Assembly: GCF_030704535.1 (NCBI RefSeq)
Contig: NC_081813.1
Coordinates: 6,352,501-6,416,500 of the forward strand
Reading direction: 5' to 3'
DNA: 64,000 nucleotides
Source of the DNA: Vitis vinifera
Lineage: Eukaryota; Streptophyta; Magnoliopsida; Vitales; Vitaceae
Shown: in pieces, positions 36,179-48,300 of the stretch
Position numbering within the stretch: position 1 is the stretch's first letter
How the letters are laid out: every line of letters starts with the position of its first letter
Position numbers and translations under genes: made by a program
Notes under the pieces: generated by a model
What the model was told of the DNA's origin: nothing
The model's input: the letters and a program-made list of their open reading frames with translations, nothing else
Databases searched by the model: none

Positions 36179-37859
36179 ATGGAGACACTGTACATGTGTA
36201 TACCTCTTTGCTTGGCCTTGTATCTCTTCACTAAACACTTGCTTCATAAGCTTCATAACCTCCCACCGACTCCTTTTCTCACTCTCCCCATACTTGGCCA
36301 TCTCTACCTCTTAAAGAAGCCATTGCACCGGACCTTGGCCGGTATTTCCAGCCGCTATGGCCCTATAGTTTTCCTCCGTCTTGGTTCACGCCCTTCCCTT
36401 ATTGTTTCTTCACCTTCTGTTGCTGAGGAATGTCTGACCAAAAACGATATCGTTTTTGCCAACCGCCCTCAGCTTATCGCCGGGAAATACATAGGCTACA
36501 ACTACACCAGCCTCATCTGGGCCAACTATGGCGATCACTGGCGGAACCTCCGGCGAATCTCGACCCTCGAAATCCTCTCCTCCAGTTGCATTCAGATGCT
36601 TTCTGGAATTCGTGCTGATGAGGTGCGGTTGCTGGTTCTCTGGCTTTTGGAGCATGAGAACCAGACTGTGAACATGAAGGCGATGCTGTTTGAGATAACG
36701 ACAAATGTGATGATGAGAATGATCGCTGGGAGGAGGTATTATGGCGGGAGCATGGCGGAGGCGGAGGCGGAGGAAACGGTGAAGTTCCGGGAGATAATGG
36801 CTGACACAATTCGGCTGGGAGATATGAGCAACATCGGAGATTATTTACCGATGTTGAGGTGGTTAGGGGTGAAGGGGAAGGAGGAGGGATTGAGAGAGTT
36901 GCAGAGGAAGAGAGATAGGTTCATGCAGAGCTTGATAGAAGAGCATAGAACAAGAATTGCCAAGGACAAGGAGTCATCTTCATCATGCTGTAATGGCGAC
37001 GATGGAGAGAAGAAGAAGAAGAAGAAGAAGAAGAAGAAGAAGACGATGATTGAAGTGATGCTGTCGCTACAAGAGAAGGAACCTGATTACTATACGGACC
37101 TGATCATCAGAGGCCTCATGCTGGTAGCGAATTTATATATGCTTTTGTTCCCATTTGTATCTAATAATTACATAAATTTCAGTATTTTTTAAATAAGTCA
37201 ACCTAATTTATTTAAAATTTAAATATTGATTGAACATACAGGCTCTACTGGGAGCTGGAACTGATACCACAGCCACGACTATAGAATGGACACTATCACT
37301 TCTGCTGAACAACCCACATGCCCTAAAGAAGGCACAAATGGAGATTGATAATCATCTGGGGGACAACCATCTCATCCAAGAATCAGATTTAAACCAGCTT
37401 CCATATCTCCATTGTATCATAAAGGAGTCGCAGCGCATGCACCCTGTAGGCCCAATAATACCTCATGAGTCGTCCGGCGAGTGCACAGTAGGTGGTTATC
37501 GCATACCTCATGGGACGATGCTACTTGTTAATGTATGGGCTATACAGAATGACCCTAGAGTCTGGGAGGAGCCAAGGAAGTTCACGCCGGAGAGATTTGA
37601 GGGCATGGAACTGGAGAAACATGGGTTCAGGCTAATGCCATTTGGGTCAGGCAGGAGGGGTTGCCCTGGGGAGGGCTTAGCCGTACGTATGGTTGGGCTG
37701 GTGTTGGGATCATTGATTCAGTGCTTTGATTGGGAAAGTGTAGGTGAAGGGATGGTGGACATGAGTGAGGGGACTGGTCTTTCTTTGCCAAAGGCTCAGC
37801 CCTTGTTGGTTAGGTGTAGGCATCGTCCAGCCTTAGTGGACCTTCTTTCAAAAGCTTGA
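36179..37859 (+). CDS. Cytochrome P450, CYP81 family (copy 3, unit B)
   Basis: Exons 36179-37123 (315 codons) and 37242-37859; GT-AG phase-0 intron nearly identical to that of copy 2; 520 aa. Start METLYMCIPL is equivalent to copy 2. All P450 landmarks are present: WANYGDHWRNLRR, AGTDTT, ESQR (377-380), PERF, and heme loop with Cys near 456. It is 8 aa longer than copy 2: six extra lysines in a run of eleven AAG codons (37011-37043 region) and two extra residues in an EAEAEE segment. In the stretch after ExxR it has RMHPVGP where copies 1 and 2 have RMYPAGP; in P450s this is substrate-recognition site 5, so its specificity may differ. The frame is intact and the gene is probably functional. 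AATAAA at 37981. Confidence 0.94.
37011..37043 (+). repeat. (AAG)11 coding microsatellite
   Basis: Eleven uninterrupted AAG codons in exon 1 of P450 copy 3; the same site in copy 2 has five, and copy 1 has two lysines. It encodes a surface-loop polylysine tract before the TMIEV helix. Confidence 0.9.
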
Positions 37860-38974
37860 ATCAATTGTGTCACGTTTATCATATATAATGTGTGTTTATG
37901 ATATTAATTGTTGTTGGGACGGTGTATGATGTAACAGGTTTGAGGTATTTGTAGTTAATTTTATTTTCTTGAAAACTTTGAATAAAATTTATATATTTTT
38001 TATGCTAATATTAAGTTGTGAGTTTTTGAGATTATTTGAGGTTATTTGAGCTTATATTTGATTTTCTAATCAACAAGAACAAGTTTGTGATTATATTTTA
38101 TTTTCCGTACTACGGAAAAAAAACTTTGATATAACATTTGATTCTCTTTCAATTGTACTTTAATTAACCAAAATATATCCACAAAACTCATATTGTCCCA
38201 TTCTCTATCATTGAGACCTTACCTTTTTTGTACCTCTTTTGCTTAGGCAAAAAAAGTGTGTACGGATGGTTTCCAGGCAAACCTTCTTTTACGGATAAGT
38301 TAATATTTCTATATTTTGTGCTATTTGAAAAATGAAAGAAAAATGTCTGCCCCTTTTTACCTTGAATTATCATCGGAGGAGTTGTTTGTAACCCCTAACA
38401 CTATTCATTGGTTTTTTTTATCCTTTTTAAGGAGTTTTGACCCAAAATAGGATATTTAAATAAATAAAAAATCAAAAAGTAAACCGATTTCCAAAATAAT
38501 GTTCAGTCTAGTGCATCTGTGTCATATAGGAGTCCAGGTCAAGAAACCGTAGTCACCAATTACGGTTTTAAATATTTTTTAAATCAATCAAAATCGTAGT
38601 TACCAATTACGGTTTTTAAATGGTCTTTACAAAAGAGGAAATAACATCAAACATTATTATGCTCATAGCAACACAAAAAATATGTCCATATAAGAATATC
38701 TCCTAGTTTTTATGCAGGGTAAGGCAATGTTACCTGCACCACCTAGTTTTGATGTTGATTCCAAAATTGCTGGCCCATAGATTGATGGATCCATAGGCAA
38801 AGATTTTTTAATAGCACCCATGTTAACTTTGCCTTTGATGTCCTATAAATTCCAGAAAAAATCACGGATGCATGGACAAATAACAAAAAAATTGAAGCTA
38901 AAATAAAATATTGAGCAAAACTATGAGAAGATAAGGCCATTGGCAATTGGTTATATTGGAGAATAGAGTATATT

Positions 38975-39235
38975 CCCAGAAAATCCCAAGAATGAGTTGT
39001 ATGGACTCGGTTCATCTTGCTCCCGAACACTGAAATTACTGAATTGTTCTCTGCAATACAAGAAAATCAAAAGGAATTCAGTAAGTCATAATATTTTGAA
39101 TGATGTACAATGTTTTATAATACGGAAAAAGGCACACTTGCAAGTTTTTGAGTTTGCTCTAGTGTAAGCATAGCTGAGAACCCTATAAAGCTTTTACTAT
39201 AATTATGAAGTGTCACTGCCTGTGCCCTATCAACA
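38975..39235 (-). pseudogene. Captured subtilisin-like protease exons
   Basis: Minus strand. A first piece, 39235-39138, follows a TTTTCAG acceptor and reads VDRAQAVTLHNYSKSF then GFSAMLTLEQTQKLA; a second, 39050 to about 38975, follows TTGCAG and reads NNSVISVFGSKMNRVHTTHSWDFLG. Together they match the end of the I9 pro-domain and the TTxSWDFLG entry into the peptidase domain of plant subtilases (S8). The splice phases of the two pieces agree across an 85-bp intron (39137-39051). No catalytic Asp, His or Ser regions follow, so this is a fragment, lying wholly within the long-TIR element. Confidence 0.75.
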
Positions 39236-39662
39236 CTGAAAACAATCCACCACAACATCTAGAATCATAGAAAAACAGATCAAATGTTACAATCCACGCT
39301 ATCAAAATCAAGTCAGGACATAGAAAACCAGTAGCCTATTCTTTTTAGGGATCATGGTTTCTTACCTTCCAATAATGGAAACTAGCATCTCATGGTTAGT
39401 GCCCTATCAACATCTCATGGTTATTTGACAATGACTCACATTGTAGAGGAAAATCTGATATCATTTTCTGGAGTTCTACCCCACCCAAATGGCAAGTCAA
39501 TCATGCACGGTTTAGTATTACTTTCCAAAATTTGGAGAATGATGTAAAAATTGATAACAACCCCACACCTTCATTATCTTAGCTTAAGATAAAGCCCTAT
39601 TCATTGGCCCTTGAAAAGAAGAGTACTATTTTTTCAGTTCCTATAACAAAATTTGCATTCAT

Positions 39663-39785
39663 CCCCTTCATTTTTGGAGTTCTTAAGAGCGGTCCCCTTC
39701 ATATTTGGAGTTTTTAACAGTGGTCCCCTCCATTTTTGGAGTTCTTAACCGTGGTCCCCTCTATTTTTGATATCTTTAACAAAAA
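39663..39785. repeat. 31-bp tandem repeat, nearly four copies
   Basis: Units begin ccccttcatttttggagttcttaa at 39663, 39694, 39725 and 39756, the last truncated. Located in the interior of the long-TIR element. Confidence 0.85.
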
Positions 39786-40404
39786 CAATTCATGGTGGCC
39801 CTCCATTTCATATCCGTTTTCTTTACCAAAACAAAACATTTTTCTTTCTACCAAGCTCACAATGAAAATAAAATATAAACCAAAAAAAAAAAAAAAACCA
39901 AACACATCTTTACCAAGCTCAAGATGAAAATAAAATAAAAAACCAAACACATATACAACAACAAACTAAAATATGTGAAAACCAAACAGATTTACAAAAA
40001 ATAAAAATAAAAATAAAATTTACGTAAACGGAAAAACTCATAAATCTTAATTACCTTACCAGAACAATATGAAAATTTGGAAAATATTGAATTTAAGCCA
40101 AGGATGAACCAAAGACAACTAGATGCAACGGGAGACAACAAGGATGACGAATAAGAAGGTAAAACCCTAAATGTAAGAAACCTAACCTAAAAGGGAAAGG
40201 AACTAAAAATGATTCAAAACTGTAATTGGTAACTAAGATTTTGATTGATTTTTTTTAAAAAAAAAATTCAAAACTGTAATTGGTGACTACGGTTTCTTGA
40301 CCTAAACTCCTACATGGCACAGACGCACTAAATTGAGCATTATTTTGGAAATTGGTTTACTTTTTGAAATTGTTTTTTAAATATCCTATTTTGGGTCAAA
40401 ACTC

Positions 40405-42480
40405 ATATTTCTAACTATTACACTTTCCTTACTTCACACTACTTACCTGGACATCATTTGTCTACCTGGGTGGTGTGAGTACCCGAACTGACCTTACCTG
40501 AACAATTCAACCCAACTTGCCAATCCAGGCTTGGGTTTTCTTGGGAATATTTGGCTCCTCCCACAAATACTGTATTGTTTATGAAATTATATCCTTTTAG
40601 ATAACACCATGTCACTTTATGTTGATATTAACACTTTCTATCTTTTCTCTCCTTATTTTTTCTTTAGGTTATATTTAGCTCCTAGAAGGTATCAAAGAAA
40701 AAAAAAATTAAAGAAAATTATTTTCTCGTATTTAGTTATATCATAAAAAATACAAAAAAAAATCAAATATATTTAAAATTAATTAAAAACTTATGCGTTT
40801 TCAAATTATTTAATTTTATATCAAATATGTTTGAAGTGTTGTATAAAAATAATTTATGAACTTTAACTTTATTTTTTATTTCTTTCACTTTTCATTTCTT
40901 TCTATTTTTTCTCTTTATTTTCATTCATTGCATTTTCTCTCAAATTTTTCAAAAACCAAATATAGTCTTGATGTTTGTATAAACAATAGAAAATCTCACA
41001 AACTTAGGACAAGTAGAGAGATAAATTAAAACTTCCTTTATATAATGTCAAATGAGCTTACCTATCAAGAATGTGAGATTGAATAGAAACTTTAATGTAA
41101 GTATATTACTTTGGTCATCCTATCTTATCCAGATTTACTATATTCTTGAGTGAGATAAAGTAATAATACACAATTAGAAGGACAAATTTGATCATAAATA
41201 TTCTCAAACTTTTGATTTTTTTTTTTATCAAATAATTATATTGGGTTAAATATTTAAATTTCAAACGATGCATCGAGTATCTATAACTTTCAACATTTAT
41301 ATTTAACCGTTAATGTTTAATTTTATTCAATATTCCCGTAATGTTTTATAATAATTTATCTACCAGGAATACTTTTAGAAGAAATTGTCAATATTAAATT
41401 ATTTGTTTAAACTTTTAAAAAAAATTAAAAAAATTATTATGATCTACTTTAAGAAGACACCTACATGTCAATTAAAATTAATGTTTATCTTTAATATTTA
41501 TTTATTATTATTTTAATCTAAAATAGAAGATAATGATTACTGGTTTATATTAGAGTAGAAGATAGATTCAAACGTATATAATTATTCATCATTCATCAAT
41601 AAGACAAGAATGTCATAATTTCTCAAATTTTTTCTCTTTTTTATAGTATCAAAGTTTGTATCTTCTTCATCGACCTCAAGCAAATTTAAGATCTTGAGGC
41701 TTATATATTGACAAGGATATTCTCAACCTCCCTCACTCTAAGTTCCCTTAAAAGTAAATTGAAAACCTTAGTTCTTTTTATTTTTGCTCACCCTTTTTCT
41801 TAACACTCGGTTATAAATTCTTGAAAACTTTTTTCTTTAGTTATTTTCCAAACAAAAGGCTTTTTTTTCCCATTCGTTGTTCTCTTTTTTAATATTTTTC
41901 TCTCATATCCTTTTCATGAGTTTTCTTAATAGCCAAACAACTGCTTTTATATATTAATTTTCTTATTGATTTCTCAACCCCAAAAGCTTTTTTCCTTTAT
42001 CCTATGTAGAACATCGCAACAGACATCTATATTTATTAGGTAACAAATGTGTTTTTATTTTATATTAGCCAACAACGATGTGATTTCATCTAATAAAGGA
42101 CTATATAATACTATTAATACTGAATTTATGTATCGAAGAAAAAGAAAATAAAATTCACATTATTAACTCTACAAGAATATTCAAATTTAACTAATGATCC
42201 ACATATATTTGCAAATTTCTCCTTGCAGCATAGGCTCATGAAAACTTCTTTTTAAAGCTATCTTTAGTTAACTTGTAAACCAGACCATACCAAGGTTGGT
42301 ACGTGGTTCCTAATCTTAAAATAGAGCACAAAAAAAAAACACTATTAAAATTAAAATTTATATCCAACACAATAATGAAAATATTTAAAAAAAAAACTTA
42401 TTATTCAAAAAAAATTTATATCTAAAATAGAAATTATTACACCATCTTACTGTTAATTTCGATCTTCGAAAATTTGGCGG
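40405..42480. other. AT-rich intergenic DNA upstream of the PPR gene
   Basis: No open frame or structured repeat of note. The last 100 bases probably hold the PPR promoter and leader, but no clear TATA box is visible. Confidence 0.4.
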
Positions 42481-42558
42481 CTCCGATTGCGATTTCTATT
42501 GCAACCCCGCACCATTCTGTGTACTTCTGCACCCTTGGCCGTCCACACTGCCGGAAAA

Positions 42559-44193
42559 ATGGCCATTAGAGCATGGTTCTCCATTACCAGAACCTTAAAC
42601 CATCACTTCTTCCATTCTCTCTCTTCACCAAAAACCCACCACTCCCGACTCTTCTCCTCTCAAACCATCCTCCAAGATCCAAACTCACTTTCTTCATCAC
42701 AATACATAAACGAAATCTCTCGAATTCTAAGCGATTTTCGAGACCCCCACCACGACTTGGAACGTCCTCTCACTGCTTTCTCCCAAAAAATAACACCGGG
42801 CCTAGTCGAGCAAGTGCTGAAAAGGTGCAAGAATCTTGGGTTCTCTGCTCACAGGTTCTTTCTTTGGGCAAAAAGACTTCCGGGTTTTGAACATAGCAAA
42901 GAGAGCTATCACATTCTTGTAGATATCCTGGGAAGTTCAAAACAATTTCCATTGATTTGGGATTTTCTTTCAGATATGAGAGAAACTCGATGCTGTGAAA
43001 TTTGCCCCGAAATTTTTTGGCTTATTTTTAGGGCATATTGTAGAGCAAATTTGCCCGGAGATGCTATTCGGGCTTTTCACCAAATGGGTGATTTTGGAGT
43101 TAAGGCTGGGGTTGGTGATGTTGATCAGCTTTTGTATGTGTTATGCAAAAGGAAGCATGTGAAGCAAGCCCAAGAGTTTTTCGATAAAGTTAATGTTGAG
43201 GTTATGCCGAATGCGAAAACTTACAGCATTTTAATGAGAGGGTGGGGTGATGTTGGTGATTCTAGTGAAGCCCGTAAGTTGTTCGAAGAAATGCGTGAGA
43301 GAGGGTGTGCGGTGGATGTGGTTGCTTATAATAGTTTGTTGGAGGCTTTATGTAAAGGAGGGAATGTGGACGAAGCATATAAATTATTTCGGGAGATGGG
43401 CTCAAATGGACTTGCCCCAGATGCTTGTTCATATTCAATTTTTATTCGAGCTTATTGTGAAGTGAATGATATTCATTCAGCTTTTCAGGTTCTTGATAGA
43501 ATGAGGAGGTACAATCTTGTGCCTAACGTTTTTACTTACAATTGTATTGTCAAGAAGCTTTGTAAAAGTGAAAAGGTGGATGAGGCTTACCAGCTTCTAG
43601 ATGAAATGATTGAGAGGGGTGTTAGCCCGGATTTGTGGAGTTACAATGCAATCCAAGCTTTCCATTGTGATCACTGTGAAGTTAATAAGGCTCTTAGGTT
43701 GATTTCTAGGATGGAGAAAGAGAATTGCATGCCGGATCGGCATACTTACAATATGGTGCTCAAAATGCTATTGAGAGTAGGAAGATTTGATAGGGTAACC
43801 GATGTTTGGGGGGGTATGGAGGAGAGGGGCTTTTATCCTGCAGCCTCAACATATGCTGTTATGGTCCATGGTTTTTGTAAGAAAAAAGGTAAACTAGAGG
43901 AGGCATGCAAATACTTTGAGATGATGATTGATGATGGGATACCACCATATTCTTGTACTGTTGAGCTGTTAAGAAACCGAGTCATAGGGTTAGGGTTCTC
44001 AGAGCAGATAGATGTACTTGCAGGTAAGATGGAGCGGAGCACCTCTTGTGTAATACAAGAGTTGTCTAGTGTAATGAGAGGTGAAAAGGCCTCTGGAAGA
44101 TTAAGAAGTGAAGAGCAAAACCTTCCTAGTGAGGAAAGAGGAGAGGGCTATGAATATACTTGGTTGACTGAAGGATCTAGTTTGAGCCGTTAG
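42559..44193 (+). CDS. P-type pentatricopeptide repeat protein (At1g52640-like)
   Basis: Single exon, 544 aa from the ATG at 42559. An in-frame ATG at 42487 would add 24 residues; I prefer 42559 because MAIRAWFSITRTLNHHFF begins a typical basic, serine-rich mitochondrial presequence. About ten 35-residue PPR motifs run from residue 114 to about 470, the clearest being TYSILMRGWGDVGDSSEARKL, AYNSLLEALCKGGNVDEAY, TYNCIVKKLCKSEKVDEAY and TYAVMVHGFCKKKGKLEEA. There is no E, DYW or SMR domain, so it is a pure P-class protein. Such proteins bind organelle RNA in a sequence-specific way and affect its processing, stability or translation. The RNA target is not known. Overall it resembles Arabidopsis At1g52640. 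Confidence 0.9.
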   Translation: MAIRAWFSITRTLNHHFFHSLSSPKTHHSRLFSSQTILQDPNSLSSSQYINEISRILSDFRDPHHDLERPLTAFSQKITPGLVEQVLKRCKNLGFSAHRFFLWAKRLPGFEHSKESYHILVDILGSSKQFPLIWDFLSDMRETRCCEICPEIFWLIFRAYCRANLPGDAIRAFHQMGDFGVKAGVGDVDQLLYVLCKRKHVKQAQEFFDKVNVEVMPNAKTYSILMRGWGDVGDSSEARKLFEEMRERGCAVDVVAYNSLLEALCKGGNVDEAYKLFREMGSNGLAPDACSYSIFIRAYCEVNDIHSAFQVLDRMRRYNLVPNVFTYNCIVKKLCKSEKVDEAYQLLDEMIERGVSPDLWSYNAIQAFHCDHCEVNKALRLISRMEKENCMPDRHTYNMVLKMLLRVGRFDRVTDVWGGMEERGFYPAASTYAVMVHGFCKKKGKLEEACKYFEMMIDDGIPPYSCTVELLRNRVIGLGFSEQIDVLAGKMERSTSCVIQELSSVMRGEKASGRLRSEEQNLPSEERGEGYEYTWLTEGSSLSR

Positions 44194-45350
44194 TTTGTTT
44201 CTGCTTTCACTGTGATTCATCAAAGCCATCATGTCTTGGAGAACACTCTGATCTGTTTTGTAGGTATGAGACCAATATTCCTGGTCCTTGGTAACCATTT
44301 ACTTATGATCTTTGGATTAGCTGCTATAATGCTTAAAAGCAAAGATATACTAATTTTCTTATGGTTTGCTATTTCCTTATCTCATGGAATGAATAAATGG
44401 GAAGCAATCATGTGATTATTTGGTTTGCAGACCATTCTGTGCCTGAGAGAACTGATTGCCAAGCGATCATGTGATCTTTGGATTAACAGAGGTCTGTTAA
44501 ATGGAGAATTCAGGGTTAAATATCAAGGTTTCAGAGTAGGTGCTTATTTCATATTACTTGTTTCTGTCAGGCACAAGGCTGGTATATTTATGTGGCCTTG
44601 GATCCTTTCTCTGGTCAAGGGTAATAACAGTGATAAGAAATCAAGGCAAATGATTAAGCTGAAAGTGAGATGCAACAATGTGGTTTCTCCAATGGCTTTA
44701 GATGCTCAACAGTGAAGAAAGGCAGAATCCAAAGAACGTTGGCAAGGATCCGGATAAAATTCATCGGTTTCAGCTGACTTTACATGTGAAGACGCTTGTG
44801 CTATTTCTTAGCAGGATTATGTAAGTGCACCTGATGATGATCCACATATAGGGGTCCAATTTCACATTTCCATGTGTTTTTTCCCCTTCTCATTGGATTT
44901 CCATTTTTTTTCCCCAAAACTTCCTTGGTGTTCTTTAAATTTTCTTCTCTCATCCCTTCCCTACTTATATTCCCATGTTCGGTCTTCTTGTTCCTTAAAC
45001 TAAGAATGTGTCTTCTAAAACTTTGACCATAATGTTATTTATCTCCTATCCCTCATTTCTATCTTATTAGAGTGACTGATAAATTATTTTCTGTTGGGTT
45101 CTTCACATCTTTTTTTTCCTGTTATGGTCATGAATTATTTTATTTTACGAAAGAGCTGTTGTATTCGTGTTCCATCTTTAAAGCCTGTTTGCTTTCTTGA
45201 CAGGTATGTTCCAATTCAATTGCATCTATTTGTATTCAAGTTGGTTAAAGCCATAAGACTACCTGCTCATTCTCGAAGTGCAGTGTTTGGACTCCAACAA
45301 AGTTGCATCTCATATTTGTTACCTGTTCATGGAATAGAGCATTACTATTG
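44194..45350 (+). other. Probable 3' UTR and flank of the PPR gene
   Basis: Composition is more mixed than true intergenic DNA, and there are plausible acceptors such as ttttgtag at 44256-44263 and ggtttgcag near 44430. Short open frames here match nothing. A spliced 3' UTR is possible but unproven. Confidence 0.35.
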
Positions 45351-48300
45351 AGGTATGTTCTTGTAGGTCTTTGGTTGAAGGTGGTAGACCAGGAAATGGT
45401 CTCCCCAGAATTCTTCTTTGTAATTTTTTTCTAACAAGCAATCATAAGTAGTTTTAGATGTGGCCATGACAAGCTACTGGTAAAACATCTCCTTGATGAA
45501 TCTATCCTCTTGAAGAGGTTCAATGACTTCACTTGATGAACCTATCCTTTGACCAATAAGAATAAGCCACATGTAAATTTAATATGAATAAAAAATTGAA
45601 AAAAACCAATTCTACAAATTACCTTTAAGAGGAAACAATCTCATGCATCTCACATTTACGTTATTTTTACAACAACCAATTATATTATTTAACAAATTAT
45701 TTTATAGAAGTAAAATATTTAAAATTTTGTGAAAGAAAAGTTGACATTTATTTTATGATATAAAGTTATAATACTAAGACCTTGTGAAAAAAATCATTTA
45801 TAAATAAATTAAAATAAGTATTTATTGTTAAAAAATAGAATGGTGATCTATCAATTATTAATTGAAAATTGTATTATTAAATTTTTTATTTATTATAATT
45901 TTATTTTTTTATAGAGAAGATTAGGTGAAATATTGAAAGTATTTTTTGGGGAAAAAAATTAAAATAAGACAATCATGTAAAATTTTGAGGGTATAGAAAA
46001 TGTGAGGAGAATATCAATGATGTAAGAAAGGTATGAGGAGTGTCTTCAATTTGTTGTTATTGTTGTTGTTGTTGTTTTTTTTTATTTATTTAAATTTTGA
46101 TATGTTTTTTCAAAATATTCCATGAATTGGAACTCAATAAAGGTATTTTATTGTTATTTGAAATTAAAAAATCTTAATTTTTTTTTTTAAATGAGAAATA
46201 TTAAAGGTATGAAGAATGTCTTCATACCCAAAACTTTATAAGTATTCCCAAAACTTTATATCCAAAGTCTTCTTTTAGTTGTGCCTTAGTTTCATCAAGG
46301 GCCTATTTACCATATTTTCTTAATCTTGTTTTTAAAAGCTGGTTTTGCTGGTTTTAAATTAAAAATAAAAATAAAAATAGGTTTTTAGTATTTTATAAAA
46401 TCAAGAAAGTTTGACAAGTTTTTTTTTTTTAAATAAAAAAATATTTGAGTAAAATAATTTTCTAAATAAAAAAGTTTTTTAATAAAAAACTTGTTTGGAT
46501 AAGTTGTTTTTAAAATTAATTTTTTGTTTTGATTCTGTAAAAACATTGTAAATTCCATTTATATAATATAAATTATATTTAATTAAGGTCTTATTAAAAA
46601 TAAAAATGATTATTTAATTACAAATAAATTAAAAAATAAATATTTGTTTAGTAAAATATTAATAATATTATTATAATAAAATCATAAATTATATTTTTTA
46701 TTAAAAAAAATTAATATATGTTAATGTTAACATCTTCTTAAAAATTTTTAATTAAAAATGAATAATAATAATTTAAAATAATAGTTTTTGACAATATTTT
46801 ATTTAAAATAAATAATAAATAAAGTTCAACTTTTTTTAAATTCATATGGTTTATCTGTTAATTATTTCTTTAACAATTGATTTAATTTTATATTAAGTGG
46901 TAAATGGCTAAACAATAACTTTTCACTCAATTATATTATGTCTGAAAATTAAAAAATTGTTTTGGGAAAAATAATTCAACTTTTTGAATTTTTGAGGAGG
47001 GGATTTGAAGAAGAATCTTATCTGCACAATGTGAAGGACATTCAATTAGAAGGGTAATTTGGTCCAAATGTTTGTGTTGATAGAAATATCAATTTCATGG
47101 AATCTAAGAGAGAAATATTGATATTCCTGGAAATTTTGGTAACAAAAATATTATGGAATTTGGCTAAAAAAAAATGAAAATTTTGGATGAAATAAAACAA
47201 TCAATAATAATAATAATAATGTAAATTAGGTTGTATAAAAAAATAATATAAGCATGATAGAGAAATATTAAACAATAAAAAAGGATATATGGATGCCCAT
47301 AGAAATGGAGTTTTTAATGATTTGATATAAATATTTTAATTTTTCCAATAGCTTATTACAAATTGGAATTGACATTTGTGGACAGTAAATATTGATGAAG
47401 CATATCTCTTATCCTTAAATTATATAGACATTTTTCAAAAAGTTGTTAGAAAATTGAGTTGAAGACACTCTTACGTTGAGAGATTGATAAGATAGAAGAA
47501 GTTTTCATTGGTTTTTTTGAACTTGTATTTTTCACGTGAGGTCAAATAAGACTTGTTTTTATTATGAAATTATTTTTATTATGAAAAATTAATTTTTAAA
47601 AATTGGATCATCACTTATTTTTATTTATTTTTAAAATAAAATAAGATAAAAAATAAAACATTATTGTGACTCCATTTGAAAAAAAAAAAACATATTTATG
47701 AAAAATGGAGTCCAAATTCGGATATGAGGTTGCTTATTGGGAAAATACTATATGGAAGTCTTAAAAAAAATATTTACTAAATAGAGATGATAGTTTGTTG
47801 AGCTATATAGGCCACCAGTCCTACCCGCTCTTAGTGGGACATATATGAGAAGATGGTAATGGAGAATGGTACAATTTTGGGGAAATTTTCAAAACCCAAA
47901 TCAAATTCGAGGTGAAGATGGATTTTTTACCAACTTACCTCGTCCTATCCCGCCTTCGATACAAAGTTATAGACTTATCCATCAAGTATTACAAAATGCC
48001 AAAAAAAAAAAAATCCTTATTATTATGAATTAAACAAGAAATTTAAAACTCAAATAATGATATATCAATATCATAAATTTATGGACAAAAATTGATTTAA
48101 AATATCTATTATTTTTCTTTTACATAGAATAATTATTTTCTAATTTTTTTAAGCACACAAATAAGTTCCAAATTAAATATAGAATGTTATGTTTACCAAT
48201 TAGTTTATCAAAAAAAGAAAAGAAAAAATTCATTTTTTTTCTTTAAAAAATATATTTTATTTTATTTTCACATTTCATAATTGATAAACTAAACGAATAA

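Larger units (their letters stand above)
32825..38060 (+). repeat. Segmental duplication unit B
   Basis: Partner of unit A (see landmarks there). It lacks the minisatellite expansion and the CACTA element but has two blocks not found in unit A: about 33095-34560 and about 34805-35655. Homology to unit A ends near 38060 in the 3' flank of the P450. Confidence 0.85.
38432..40404. mobile_element. Long-TIR (Mutator-like) element carrying gene fragments
   Basis: The two ends are inverted repeats of about 188 bp: 38432-38618 and 40216-40404, both reading inward gagttttgacccaaaatagg, then agtaaacc, atttccaaaataatg, ggtcaagaaaccgtagtcacc and accaattac. TIRs of this length are typical of MULEs. I could not match a 9-bp target duplication at these ends. 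The interior has no transposase but does hold host-gene-like exons on the minus strand and a 31-bp tandem repeat, so a gene-capturing (Pack-MULE) origin is likely. Confidence 0.7.

Noticed and set aside
42487-42558. Upstream in-frame start of the PPR protein
   Set aside because: Possible, but MAIRAWFS at 42559 gives the better targeting peptide and family-like start; only transcript data could settle it.
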